Shown here: positions 32,063-40,430 of the stretch, piece by piece
Layout of the letters: each line of letters begins with the position of its first letter
Numbering within the stretch: position 1 is the stretch's first letter
Source: an uncultured Acetatifactor sp.
GTDB taxonomy: Bacteria; Bacillota; Clostridia; Lachnospirales; Lachnospiraceae
NCBI GenBank assembly: GCA_910586775.1
Contig: CAJUJN010000030.1
Location: forward strand, 1 to 48,095
DNA: 48,095 nucleotides
Direction of reading: 5' to 3'
The notes under the pieces: generated by a model
Told to the model about the DNA's origin: nothing
The model's input: only the letters and a program-made list of their open reading frames with translations
Database searches by the model: none
Program-made: the position numbers and the translations under genes

Positions 32063-32853
32063 ATCCCCCTGGCCTTATCCGCGCAGGCTTTCATCGCCTC
32101 GAAAACCGCGCTCCGCAGCCCCTTTTCCTCCAGGACGCGCACCGCCTCAATGGTAGTTCCTCCGGGCGAGCAGACCATATCCTTCAGTTCTCCGGGATGC
32201 TTCCCTGTCTCCAGCACCATCTTCGCGCTTCCCAACACTGCCTGAGCCGCAAATTTATAGGCCTGCGCCCGGGGCATGCCCTCCGCTACCGCCGCATCCG
32301 CCATGGCTTCTATGAACATGAAAACATACGCCGGTGAGCTGCCGCTGACTGCCGTCACCACATCCATCAGGTTCTCGCCCACAATCTCCGTGCTGCCGAA
32401 GCCGCTGCAGACATCCCGCACCAGAGCAATATCTTCTTTGGAGACATGCTCGTTGGGACACATCCCCATCATTCCCTCCCTGACCATGGCGGGCGTATTA
32501 GGCATGGTACGTATAATTTTTACCGGTTTTACGAATATCTCCTGCAGCCATTCCAATGTCTTTCCCGGCGCGATGGTGACCACTATTTTATCCAACGTGA
32601 CCACATCTCTGATTTCTTCGATAATCTCCTGATAGTATTGGGGCTTTACCGCCAGGAACACCACGTCCGCAAAGCTTGCCACAATCTTATTGTCCATGGA
32701 CGTCATGATGCCCAGGTTTTCTTCGACAGCAGTCAGGGCTCCTGCCATGGTGTCCGAAGCCATAATCTCGTCTTCCGTACATTTTCCTGACGCGAGAATG
32801 CCCTGCATCATGGCACTGCCCATATTCCCGCTCCCTATAAATCCGATTTTCAT
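32059..32853 (-). CDS. proC: Pyrroline-5-carboxylate reductase
   Basis: 264 aa from ATG 32853 (GGAGGGTATT before it). The N terminus KIGFIGSGNMGSAM is the NAD(P)-binding glycine motif. VFLAVKPQ, RTMPNTPAMV and SGSSPAYVFMFIEAMADAAV complete the family pattern, and GGTTIEAV lies near the C terminus. It makes proline from pyrroline-5-carboxylate with NAD(P)H in the cytoplasm. The palindromic element copy D ends next to its ribosome binding site. The iclR gene follows with a 4-base overlap, an unexpected pairing. Confidence 0.96.
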   Translation of the reverse strand: MKIGFIGSGNMGSAMMQGILASGKCTEDEIMASDTMAGALTAVEENLGIMTSMDNKIVASFADVVFLAVKPQYYQEIIEEIRDVVTLDKIVVTIAPGKTLEWLQEIFVKPVKIIRTMPNTPAMVREGMMGMCPNEHVSKEDIALVRDVCSGFGSTEIVGENLMDVVTAVSGSSPAYVFMFIEAMADAAVAEGMPRAQAYKFAAQAVLGSAKMVLETGKHPGELKDMVCSPGGTTIEAVRVLEEKGLRSAVFEAMKACADKARGM

Positions 32854-32867
32854 AATACCCTCCATTC

Positions 32868-32987
32868 CAGTACCTCATCCCCCTCTACAGAACCAAATCC
32901 CCGCATAGAATTTCCGGCCGCCGGTGATGCGTCCGTAAATCCTATGGGCCCTGTATCGGGGGATGCTGTTTTTCCAGTACCTCATCC
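32868..32987 (-). repeat. Palindromic intergenic element, copy D
   Basis: A 106-bp unit flanked by direct CCAGTACCTCATCC (32868 and 32974). End arms CATCCCCC/GGGGGATG are perfect; inner arms CATAG/CTATG and TACAG/CTGTA also pair. The core TTCCGGCCGC...GATGCGTCCGTAAATCC matches copies A and B. It fills the spacer between the nucleoside kinase and proC. Confidence 0.86.
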
Positions 32988-32994
32988 TCTTTAT

Positions 32995-34650
32995 TTAAAC
33001 ATTAAAACAGCTGCCTCCCACAAATTCTCTGCAGATGGAGTTATTGGGAAGGCTCTCGCTGGGTACATTCAGGAAATAACTGAGGAACTTCAGCAGTCTC
33101 TTTGCCTCGTAATATTCCGGAGCCTCCTTCGGAATCTGGAACAACAGCGGCTCTGCAAAAGTCTTCAGCATGGCCAGTTCATAAATCAGCGCCGAGTTGA
33201 ACATGGCGTCAGCTTCCTCCTGGAAGGGGAAAATATTCTCCTCCTCGCCCCTGCGCACGGAATGCCACATCTGAATCGTCCTCTGGGCACTGGCACCTCT
33301 GGTGCGGGCATCCCGGACCATCCTCCGCAGCAGACGCCCGTCCGTGGTGGGAATCCGGTTATGTCCGTCCACATTCAGGGTAGTCAGGGCGCTGATATAA
33401 ATCTTATATTTGCTTTCTTCCGGCAAAGCATAGGACATTTTCTCGTTCAATCCGTGGATTCCCTCCAGAACCAGGATATCGTTCCTGCCCAGCTGCATAT
33501 AATCTCCGTGGTACTCCCGTTGTCCGGTCTTGAAGTTAAATACCGGCATTTCCACGCGTTCGCCCGCCAACAGGCTCACCATATTGTCATTGAAAAGCTT
33601 TACGTCTATGGCTTCCAGGCACTCGAAATTGTAGTCCCCGTTCTCATCTCTGGGGGTCCGCTCCCTGTTTACAAAATAGTTATCCAGTGCAATGGTTCTG
33701 GGTATCTTGCCCAGAGTTCGCAGCTGAATGGACAGCCTGTGGGAGAAACTGGTCTTACCCGAGGAGGAGGGTCCCGCGATCATAACGAACTTCACGCCCT
33801 CGCGTTCCACAATATCCTTGGCAATTTCGCCTATCTTCCGCTCCTGTTCCGCCTCCTGCACCAGAATGAGATCGCTCATGGAGCCGTTGCAGATCTGGTC
33901 GTTCAGATCGCCGACCGTCTCGATTCCGGCTGTCCTGCCCCATTCCATGGCCTTCTCCATGGTCTCAAACAGCTTCTTACTCTCTGTGAACGGCTCCACC
34001 ACCGTGGGATTCGCCCTGGTGGGAAGCACCAGCATAAAGCCTTCTTTATAAGGTACTACATCGTACCATTTCACATAACCTGCATTGGGAAGCATGTAGC
34101 CGAAGTAATAATCACAATATCCGTCTATCTCATACACATTGACGCTGGAACTCATCCGGTAATGAAACAGCTTCACCTTATCCTCCATGCCCTTTTCCCG
34201 AAACAGCGCCACCGCATCATCTATGGGGTAGGAATGCTTCATGAACGGCAATTTCTCCTGGGCCAGCTGCCTCATCCTCTCCATAATCCGTTCCGCGCTC
34301 TTCTCGCTGACAGGCACTTCACCGAAAGTATTCACATAAATGCCCCGGCCAATGGTAAATTCCACACAGCTCTTCCGCGCCGCCTCCGCGCCGAACACAT
34401 CGTGAATTCCCTTCAGGAACAGCATGGTGGCTGTACGCACATAAGTTTTATGCCCCACATCATCCCTGAGGGTGAAAAAGTCCACCGTACAGTCCCTGGC
34501 GACTTTTTTGAAAAGCTCCCGAATCTTACCGTTTACCGACACTACTGCAATAGTACCGTCATATTCTTTCTGATATTCCGAAACGATGGTCTCATATGTA
34601 GTTCCCTTCTGTACCTGTTTCTGCTCTCCTCGAATTGTAACCGTAACCAT
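32995..34650 (-). CDS. Nucleoside kinase with TGS-like domain (uridine kinase family)
   Basis: 551 aa from ATG 34650 (AAGGAAGGTCAGG before it). The N-terminal 60 residues are a TGS-like ubiquitin-fold domain as in threonyl-tRNA synthetase (MVTVTIRGEQ to FFTLRDD), followed by a ThrRS second-domain-like region (HTY/HSYPIDDAVALF). From about 285 there is a P-loop kinase: GPSSSGKT (293-300), then ALDNYFVNRERTPRD and LEGIHGLN, the uridine kinase signature. The fused architecture is normal in Firmicutes. It phosphorylates a nucleoside using ATP or GTP in the cytoplasm; the exact nucleoside is not settled from sequence. Confidence 0.93.
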   Translation of the reverse strand: MVTVTIRGEQKQVQKGTTYETIVSEYQKEYDGTIAVVSVNGKIRELFKKVARDCTVDFFTLRDDVGHKTYVRTATMLFLKGIHDVFGAEAARKSCVEFTIGRGIYVNTFGEVPVSEKSAERIMERMRQLAQEKLPFMKHSYPIDDAVALFREKGMEDKVKLFHYRMSSSVNVYEIDGYCDYYFGYMLPNAGYVKWYDVVPYKEGFMLVLPTRANPTVVEPFTESKKLFETMEKAMEWGRTAGIETVGDLNDQICNGSMSDLILVQEAEQERKIGEIAKDIVEREGVKFVMIAGPSSSGKTSFSHRLSIQLRTLGKIPRTIALDNYFVNRERTPRDENGDYNFECLEAIDVKLFNDNMVSLLAGERVEMPVFNFKTGQREYHGDYMQLGRNDILVLEGIHGLNEKMSYALPEESKYKIYISALTTLNVDGHNRIPTTDGRLLRRMVRDARTRGASAQRTIQMWHSVRRGEEENIFPFQEEADAMFNSALIYELAMLKTFAEPLLFQIPKEAPEYYEAKRLLKFLSYFLNVPSESLPNNSICREFVGGSCFNV

Positions 34651-34780
34651 ACCTGACCTTCCTTTCTTCTTTCTTTCGGCTGCCCTCCAACCGGGCAGCC
34701 GAATTATTACAGCAAAAAACTGCCGCCACACCTCACTGCATCTTTCTTTGCTTTGCAGAAGCGCTTACTCGATATACACT

Positions 34781-35797
34781 TTACGTTGGCAAATGTTTTT
34801 GAATGTGAATATAAAATGCCAGTGCCGCTTTTATATCTTCCAGCTCGCAGCGTAATACACTCAGACGTTTCTCTGCTTTCCGGGTTCCCGCAATCGCCAG
34901 TGATTTTTCCAGCATCCTGACGCAGCCTTCTCTCTGACGGAGATACTGCATGAGCACCGGATGCCTTTTCCGCAGAAGCAGCTCCCCGTACAAGTCATAC
35001 AGCCGCTGCCATTCCGTCACCTCTTCCGTCATATCCGAATCCTGTCCTCCGCTCCCGTTTCTGCCGTTTACCGGCTCTCCCGCAGCTGCTTCCGAATGCC
35101 CGCCGGTCTCCCTGCCTTCCTCCATTTTGCCCGTTTTCAGTCCATACACCGCCTTCATGGCAAAATAATACTTGCCATCCTCGAAAACAGCATTTTCGTC
35201 AATCACGGCAAAACCTGCTTCCCGAAGAAACACCCTGAACTGCGGCAGTTCCGACTGGGGCTGGAGAATCAGCTCCCGCATCCTGCAGGCTTTCTCCAAC
35301 CCTTCCCTCAGAATCCTCTCCATCAGCCTGCCGCCCATGCCTGCGCATACCAATGTGTCCGCTTCGCCCTGCCCGCACCCTGCAAGGCCGTCGGACAATC
35401 TCACATCTATGTAGTCCCCCAATCCGGCCTCCGCAATATGTGCTCTTGCGGCCGCCAGCGGCCCCTCCCGCACATCCATGGCAATCGCCCCGGGACAGAT
35501 ACCAGCGCCAACCAGGCTGATGGACAGATACCCATGGTCGCATCCTACATCAACCAGACGATTTCCCGGTGTCACCATATCTGCCAGCATCTGAAGCCTT
35601 CCTGACAACGTCACTTTATTGCCTTGCCTGCATTTCGCTGCAGTTGCTCCGCTTTCTGTCGGTCTTTCTGACACCGCTCTGCTTACTGCAGGTCTTTCTG
35701 CTGCCGCTCCGCTTCCTGCCGGTTCTTCTGCTGCCCGGACACACTTTCCTGTCATACACTGTCCTGCAATGCCTATTGTCCCTGCCATCTCTGCCAT
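34781..35797 (-). CDS. trmK: tRNA (adenine(22)-N1)-methyltransferase with repeat-bearing N terminus
   Basis: 338 aa if it starts at ATG 35797, in a TGATG overlap with rpoD. LSGRLQMLADMV, VDVGCDHGYLSI (SAM site), DVREGPLAAARAH, VCAGMGGRLMERIL and LILQPQSE identify TrmK, which methylates A22 in the D loop of tRNAs. Normal proteins start near the LSGRLQ block; here about 62 extra residues precede it and include three 10-residue repeats (AEEPAGSGAA, AERPAVSRAV, SERPTESGAT; 35642-35731). GTG 35614, with AAGG before it, would give the normal N terminus and is a serious alternative. A second low-complexity insert (about residues 225-255) lies before the C-terminal coiled coil. Confidence 0.88.
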   Translation of the reverse strand: MAEMAGTIGIAGQCMTGKCVRAAEEPAGSGAAAERPAVSRAVSERPTESGATAAKCRQGNKVTLSGRLQMLADMVTPGNRLVDVGCDHGYLSISLVGAGICPGAIAMDVREGPLAAARAHIAEAGLGDYIDVRLSDGLAGCGQGEADTLVCAGMGGRLMERILREGLEKACRMRELILQPQSELPQFRVFLREAGFAVIDENAVFEDGKYYFAMKAVYGLKTGKMEEGRETGGHSEAAAGEPVNGRNGSGGQDSDMTEEVTEWQRLYDLYGELLLRKRHPVLMQYLRQREGCVRMLEKSLAIAGTRKAEKRLSVLRCELEDIKAALAFYIHIQKHLPT

Positions 35798-36903
35798 CAA
35801 TCCAGATAATCCTTCAGCTTTCTGCTGCGGCTGGGATGGCGCAGCTTGCGGAGCGCCTTCGCCTCAATCTGGCGGATACGCTCACGGGTGACTTTGAATT
35901 CCTTACCTACTTCCTCCAGGGTGCGGGCCCGGCCGTCATCCAGGCCAAAACGCAGACGCAGGACTTTCTGCTCCCTCTCCGTCAGCGTGCCCAGCACCTC
36001 CACCAACTGTTCCTTCAGCAGAGTAAAGGCCGCCGCATCCGCAGGCACGGGCACCTTGTCATCTTCGATAAAGTCTCCCAGATGGCTGTCTTCCTCCTCG
36101 CCAATGGGAGTCTCCATGGAAACCGGCTCCTGACTGATCTTCAGGATTTCCCGAACCCTGTCCACAGGCATATTCATCTCCTCCGCAATCTCTTCAGGGG
36201 TAGGTTCACGCCCCAACTCCTGAAGCAGCTGCCTGCTGACACGGATCAGCTTGTTGATGGTCTCCACCATATGAACGGGAATTCGTATAGTCCTTGCCTG
36301 ATCTGCGATAGCCCTGGTGATGGCCTGACGAATCCACCAGGTAGCATAGGTGGAGAACTTGTAGCCCTTGCGGTAGTCAAATTTCTCCACAGCCTTGATC
36401 AGCCCCAGGTTTCCTTCCTGGATCAGGTCAAGGAACAGCATTCCGCGGCCCACATAGCGCTTCGCAATGCTGACCACCAGACGCAGATTCGCCTCCGCCA
36501 GACGCTTCTTCGCCTCCTGATCCCCCAGCTCCATCCGCTGCGCCAACTCGATTTCCTCATCCGCAGACAGGAGCGGAACCTTACCGATTTCCTTCAGGTA
36601 CATACGGACCGGGTCCTCCAGGCTGATGCCGTCCGGTATGGTGAGGTCCAGATTTTCCACATCCACATCGTCCTCATCCGTGAGGATGATATCGTCCACC
36701 GGCTCATCGTCCGTAATCCGGAGCACATCCACGTTGCTCTGCTCCAACGCGTCCAGAATCTTCTCGAACTGTTCCTCTTCCAAAGGCATATCCGCAAAAA
36801 AGTCACTGATTTCCTGATATTCCAGTACGTTTTTCTTCTTTTTGGCCATGTTCAGGAGCTCTTTTATTTTCTCCTCAAATTTTGCCCGTGTGTTTTCATC
36901 CAT
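35797..36903 (-). CDS. rpoD: RNA polymerase primary sigma factor (sigma A)
   Basis: 368 aa from ATG 36903 (AAGGATGG before it). Region 1.2 is DPVRMYLKEIGKVPLL; regions 2.1-2.4 are RLVVSIAKRYVGRGMLFLDLIQEGNLGLIKAVEKFDYRKG and ATWWIRQAITRAIADQ; region 3 is RVREILKISQEPVSMETPIG; region 4 has LRFGLDDGRARTLEEVG and VTRERIRQIEAKALRKL. Complete and of normal length. It directs RNA polymerase to the TTGACA/TATAAT promoters seen in this window. Located in the classic dgt-dnaG-rpoD-trmK order, 98 bases after dnaG. Confidence 0.98.
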   Translation of the reverse strand: MDENTRAKFEEKIKELLNMAKKKKNVLEYQEISDFFADMPLEEEQFEKILDALEQSNVDVLRITDDEPVDDIILTDEDDVDVENLDLTIPDGISLEDPVRMYLKEIGKVPLLSADEEIELAQRMELGDQEAKKRLAEANLRLVVSIAKRYVGRGMLFLDLIQEGNLGLIKAVEKFDYRKGYKFSTYATWWIRQAITRAIADQARTIRIPVHMVETINKLIRVSRQLLQELGREPTPEEIAEEMNMPVDRVREILKISQEPVSMETPIGEEEDSHLGDFIEDDKVPVPADAAAFTLLKEQLVEVLGTLTEREQKVLRLRFGLDDGRARTLEEVGKEFKVTRERIRQIEAKALRKLRHPSRSRKLKDYLD

Positions 36904-37001
36904 TGTAGTGATTCCATCCTTCCCCGGGAATATCCTGCCCGTTACCATTCCCCTATTTATTTTATCTATAACATTTGTTTAAAGTTACCAATATCTTAAC
37001 C

Positions 37002-38774
37002 CTAATCCAATGAAATATGCGCTTTTGCCAGTTCTTCCAGCGCTTTCTTGCCCTCGATAGCCCGGGTGAGGGCACTGACATCCGTTCCCATGCGCGATAC
37101 ATGATACTCATAGCTGTTCTTTTTCACGGAAAGCAGAATATCCCGAAACGCTTTTTCCTTCTCCAGCTCCGTATCCAGTGCGGGGAGATTTGCCGAAAAA
37201 AGCGCTGCGGCCTCCCTCTGTTCTTCTTCCTCCTCGAACATGCTGATAATGCCCGCCGGATTAAAGGTTCCCTGCTCCAGTTCCTGAAACAGCCGCTCCG
37301 CCACCCGCCGGCACACCCCCTCCGTAAAATCCTGTGCGGAGATGTACTTTTTAATCTTTCCATACAACTGCGGCTTGTCCGCAATCCAGGTGAGCAGCAG
37401 CCGCTGGGCGCGTTTCGCCTTGTCCTCAGCAGTGTTCTTCGGGCGTACGCCTGATTTGGGCCGCTCCACCGGCCTTGCAAGCCCGTTTTGCGCCGCATAG
37501 CCCACAACCAGCTTCCGCAGATTTTCCACTCCGATAAAATATTTCTCCGCCACTGCCTGGAGATAATTGTCCCGCTCCACCTCCTCGGAAAAAGCGCAAA
37601 GCTTCCGCGCGATCTCCCGGTGGAACTTCGTCTTCTCCTCCGGATCCTCCATATGGAACTGACTCTCCAGGATCCTGATCTCAAAGAAAAAGCTGTTCTC
37701 CGCCTGGCTGATGCGCTCTTCAAACGCCTCACGTCCCAGCGCTTTCATAAATTCATCCGGATCCTTGTAGGGCTGCATATTGATGACTCTACCGGTCAAT
37801 CCGGCCTCCCGCAGAATGCCGATGCCCCGCAGCGCCGCCTTGACTCCGGCACCGTCGCTGTCGTAGGCCAGCAGCACATTGTCTGTATACCGCCGAAGCA
37901 GCGCCGCCTGCTCCGGTGTGAAAGCAGTCCCCAGGGATGCCACCGCCTGCCTGAAGCCCGCCTGATGCATGGCGATCACATCCATATAACCCTCGCAGAG
38001 AATGATGTTGGAGCTCCTGGCCCTTCTGGCATAATTGAGCCCGTACAGATTCCGCCGCTTGTCAAATATCGGGGTCTCGGGAGAGTTTAAATATTTCGGC
38101 TCCCCGTCCCCCATCACCCGGCCGCCGAAGCCGATGACCCGGTTATTGATGTCCTGAATGGGGTACATGACCCGATTCCAGAACTGGCTGACCATACCGT
38201 ATCTCTCGGAATGACTGGCAAGCCCGGCCTCCTGAATCAGGTCGTCCTCAAATCCCTTTCCCCGCAGATACTGCACCAGCATGGCACCGTTCTTCCCCGC
38301 ATATCCCAGGCCGAACCGCTGCATGGTCTCGTCGGAGAGCTCCCTTTTCTTCAGATATCTGTAGCCAGGCTCTCCGTGGGGTGTGCGCAGCTGGTAATAG
38401 AAAAACTTCGCCGCTTCCTTATTGACAGCCAGCAGCCTGCTTCTCCTGCTCTCCCGTCTGCGTCCTTCCTCCGACTCATCCGCCTCCGGCAGCTGCACCC
38501 CCGCCCGCTCCGCCAGCATTTTCACCGCCTCAGGGAAGGAGTAGTTCTCATAGTTCATCACGAAAGTGTAGACATTCCCTCCCGCGCCGCAGCCGAAGCA
38601 ATGGTACACCTGAAGGTCGCCGTTGACGGAAAAAGACGGTGATTTCTCGTTGTGAAAAGGACATAGTCCCCAGTGGCGGCCGCCCTTTTTCTGCAGACGC
38701 ACATGCTCCGAGATTACTTCCACGATATCATTTTTCGTCCTGACTTCCTCCACTATATCATCAGAATAAAACAT
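37002..38774 (-). CDS. dnaG: DNA primase
   Basis: 590 aa from ATG 38774 (GGAGGTAAC directly before it); a longer frame to 38813 is shadow. The zinc finger is CPFH...CFGC (about residues 37-61). The TOPRIM catalytic core has ILCEGYMDVIAMHQAGF and AYDSDGAGVKAA, with the acidic metal ligands. The C-terminal third is the helicase-binding domain. It makes RNA primers for DNA replication, working with the DnaB helicase. Confidence 0.97.
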   Translation of the reverse strand: MFYSDDIVEEVRTKNDIVEVISEHVRLQKKGGRHWGLCPFHNEKSPSFSVNGDLQVYHCFGCGAGGNVYTFVMNYENYSFPEAVKMLAERAGVQLPEADESEEGRRRESRRSRLLAVNKEAAKFFYYQLRTPHGEPGYRYLKKRELSDETMQRFGLGYAGKNGAMLVQYLRGKGFEDDLIQEAGLASHSERYGMVSQFWNRVMYPIQDINNRVIGFGGRVMGDGEPKYLNSPETPIFDKRRNLYGLNYARRARSSNIILCEGYMDVIAMHQAGFRQAVASLGTAFTPEQAALLRRYTDNVLLAYDSDGAGVKAALRGIGILREAGLTGRVINMQPYKDPDEFMKALGREAFEERISQAENSFFFEIRILESQFHMEDPEEKTKFHREIARKLCAFSEEVERDNYLQAVAEKYFIGVENLRKLVVGYAAQNGLARPVERPKSGVRPKNTAEDKAKRAQRLLLTWIADKPQLYGKIKKYISAQDFTEGVCRRVAERLFQELEQGTFNPAGIISMFEEEEEQREAAALFSANLPALDTELEKEKAFRDILLSVKKNSYEYHVSRMGTDVSALTRAIEGKKALEELAKAHISLD

Positions 38775-38816
38775 GTTACCTCCATTCGGATTCCGGCGCT
38801 TCCGAAACCGCACAGC

Positions 38817-38842
38817 CCGAATAAGCTTCCTCTCTTATTCGG
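38817..38842. other. 9-bp perfect hairpin in the dgt-dnaG spacer
   Basis: CCGAATAAG (38817-38825) and CTTATTCGG (38834-38842), 8-base loop, no T-run on either strand. Possibly a processing or stabilising structure between dgt and dnaG; the spacer is otherwise without features. Confidence 0.4.
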
Positions 38843-38926
38843 AAAGACCGCCATACGTCAAACCCGTTTCTTCTGCAGATTTGAGTGCGTCTCAGCATAC
38901 CCTGTCATCCCTTTTTCGTGTTCTTC

Positions 38927-39931
38927 TCAGACCGACCAGGATTTCGGTATATAGATATCATCATAGGTCGCAATTGCAAAGCGGTCCGTCATGGCCCCCA
39001 CATAGTCACAGACCACCTGTTCCTTGGCCTCGCCTTCGGACAGCAGGTCCAGAAATTCCCCCGGCATTTCATCGATATTCTTCATGAAATGCTGATACAA
39101 AGTCTCCATCAGCATCTCCGCCTTGCTCTCCTCGCTCTTTGCCAGAGGATTATAGTATACATTATCGCACATAAATTTCCGCATTTTCATCATGGCCTCC
39201 TCTACGGGAGGAGACATCCGGACATCGTTTTTCCCAATACTGTTTGTCACAATATCGTGGATAAAACAATCCAGCCTGTCCCCGGGAGTGCTGCCGATTA
39301 CTTCCCGGATCTCCGCAGGTACATCACTCTCACTCAGAATGCCGGCCCGCACCGCATCGTCCATATCGTGATGGATATAGGCAATCTTATCGGAAAGCCG
39401 CACAATCTTACCCTCCAGCGTATGGGGCTTGCCTATGGTCTGATGGTTCAGAATACCGTCCTTCACCTCGTAGGTCAGATTCAGCCCCAGCCCTCCCTTC
39501 TCCAGTCTTTCCACCGTCCGCACGCTCTGCAGACTATGCTCAAAGCCCAATGGACACACCCGGTTCAGTGCCCGCTCCCCCGCGTGCCCGAAAGGCGTAT
39601 GTCCCAGGTCGTGGCCCAGCGCAATGGCCTCCACCAGCTCCTCATTCAGCCGCAATGCCTTGGCAATGGTTCTGGCATTCTGTGACACCTCCAGAGTATG
39701 AGTCAGCCTGGTCCGGTAATGATCCCCCTCCGGCGTCAGAAATACCTGCGTCTTGTCCTTCAGGCGCCGAAATGCCTTGCAATGGATGATCCTGTCTCTG
39801 TCACGCTGGAAAACGGGCCGGATATCACACTGCTTCTCCGCCCTGGTCCGTCCCCTGGAATCCACGCTGTGAGAAGCATACGAACTTAGATACTCCCTTT
39901 CCCATTGTTCCACATTTTCTCTGATCGTCAT
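38927..39931 (-). CDS. dgt: dGTP triphosphohydrolase-like HD-domain protein
   Basis: 334 aa from ATG 39931, which has GGGAG six bases before it; the frame continues upstream to 40036 without a good site. HD-domain metal ligands are visible in TRLTHTLEVSQNA, ALGHDLGHTPFGHAGE and, later, LSDKIAYIHHDMDDA. Dgt enzymes hydrolyse dGTP (some other dNTPs) to the nucleoside and triphosphate, controlling the dNTP pool. First gene of the dgt-dnaG-rpoD-trmK group; common order in Clostridia. The region 39932-40259 shows no gene I can support and only a small AAAATAA/TTATTTT palindrome at 40097-40112. Confidence 0.93.
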   Translation of the reverse strand: MTIRENVEQWEREYLSSYASHSVDSRGRTRAEKQCDIRPVFQRDRDRIIHCKAFRRLKDKTQVFLTPEGDHYRTRLTHTLEVSQNARTIAKALRLNEELVEAIALGHDLGHTPFGHAGERALNRVCPLGFEHSLQSVRTVERLEKGGLGLNLTYEVKDGILNHQTIGKPHTLEGKIVRLSDKIAYIHHDMDDAVRAGILSESDVPAEIREVIGSTPGDRLDCFIHDIVTNSIGKNDVRMSPPVEEAMMKMRKFMCDNVYYNPLAKSEESKAEMLMETLYQHFMKNIDEMPGEFLDLLSEGEAKEQVVCDYVGAMTDRFAIATYDDIYIPKSWSV

Positions 39932-40259
39932 AGCAGCTCCCATCTGCGCTTTTGCAGCATAATGCGTGGAAAACGGTGAGAATCCGTGAGAATTCCGCGC
40001 AATGGTAAAAAGAACACTGCAAAAACTTACATGCATGAAAAACTTTCTCCTGATATTATTATTCTGCGCTGGAAACGGAAATCCTTTTTTTCTTTGAAAA
40101 TAAGGTTATTTTACCTTGATATCGGCAGCCGGATATTGTACACTCTGAAACAAACCAGAGATTCTGTTTTTATTCTGCTGCCGATAAGGCTGTCCAACAT
40201 CTGTCCTTCCATTCTGTCCGTGAAGTACATTATACCCCCGGCTTCGTCCGTGACAAGGC

Positions 40260-40365
40260 AAAAGGGGTTGTCGGAAACCGACATCCGCATACAATATATA
40301 GCATTGGTTCTCAAAGCACCATAGCATATATTGTGGGAATGCAGCTGTTTCCCGACAACCCTTTT
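40260..40365. terminator. Long bidirectional terminator-like palindrome
   Basis: The ends AAAAGGGGTTGTCGG and CCGACAACCCTTTTT match in 14 of 15 positions as inverted repeats. Inside is a second perfect pair, ACAATATAT (40291-40299) and ATATATTGT (40326-40334). With an A-run before and a T-run after the outer stem on both strands, it can terminate in both directions. It lies 65 bases after the Sel1 gene stop. Confidence 0.75.
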
Positions 40366-40430
40366 TGTGTATCTTTTGCACAGCGTCTGTGTTCACATTT
40401 TCAGCTCTTCCGCAGGCAGCCGCCTGATGT

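Noticed and set aside
32944..34656. A 570-codon plus-strand open frame opposite the nucleoside kinase
   Set aside because: It mirrors a well-identified gene, has no ribosome binding site and no recognisable domains; it is an antisense shadow.
35569..36999. A 476-codon plus-strand open frame opposite rpoD
   Set aside because: Same reason: it lies antisense to a clear rpoD and encodes no recognisable protein.
40111..40314. A 67-codon minus-strand frame upstream of dgt
   Set aside because: No convincing ribosome binding site or family; its start lies inside the terminator palindrome.
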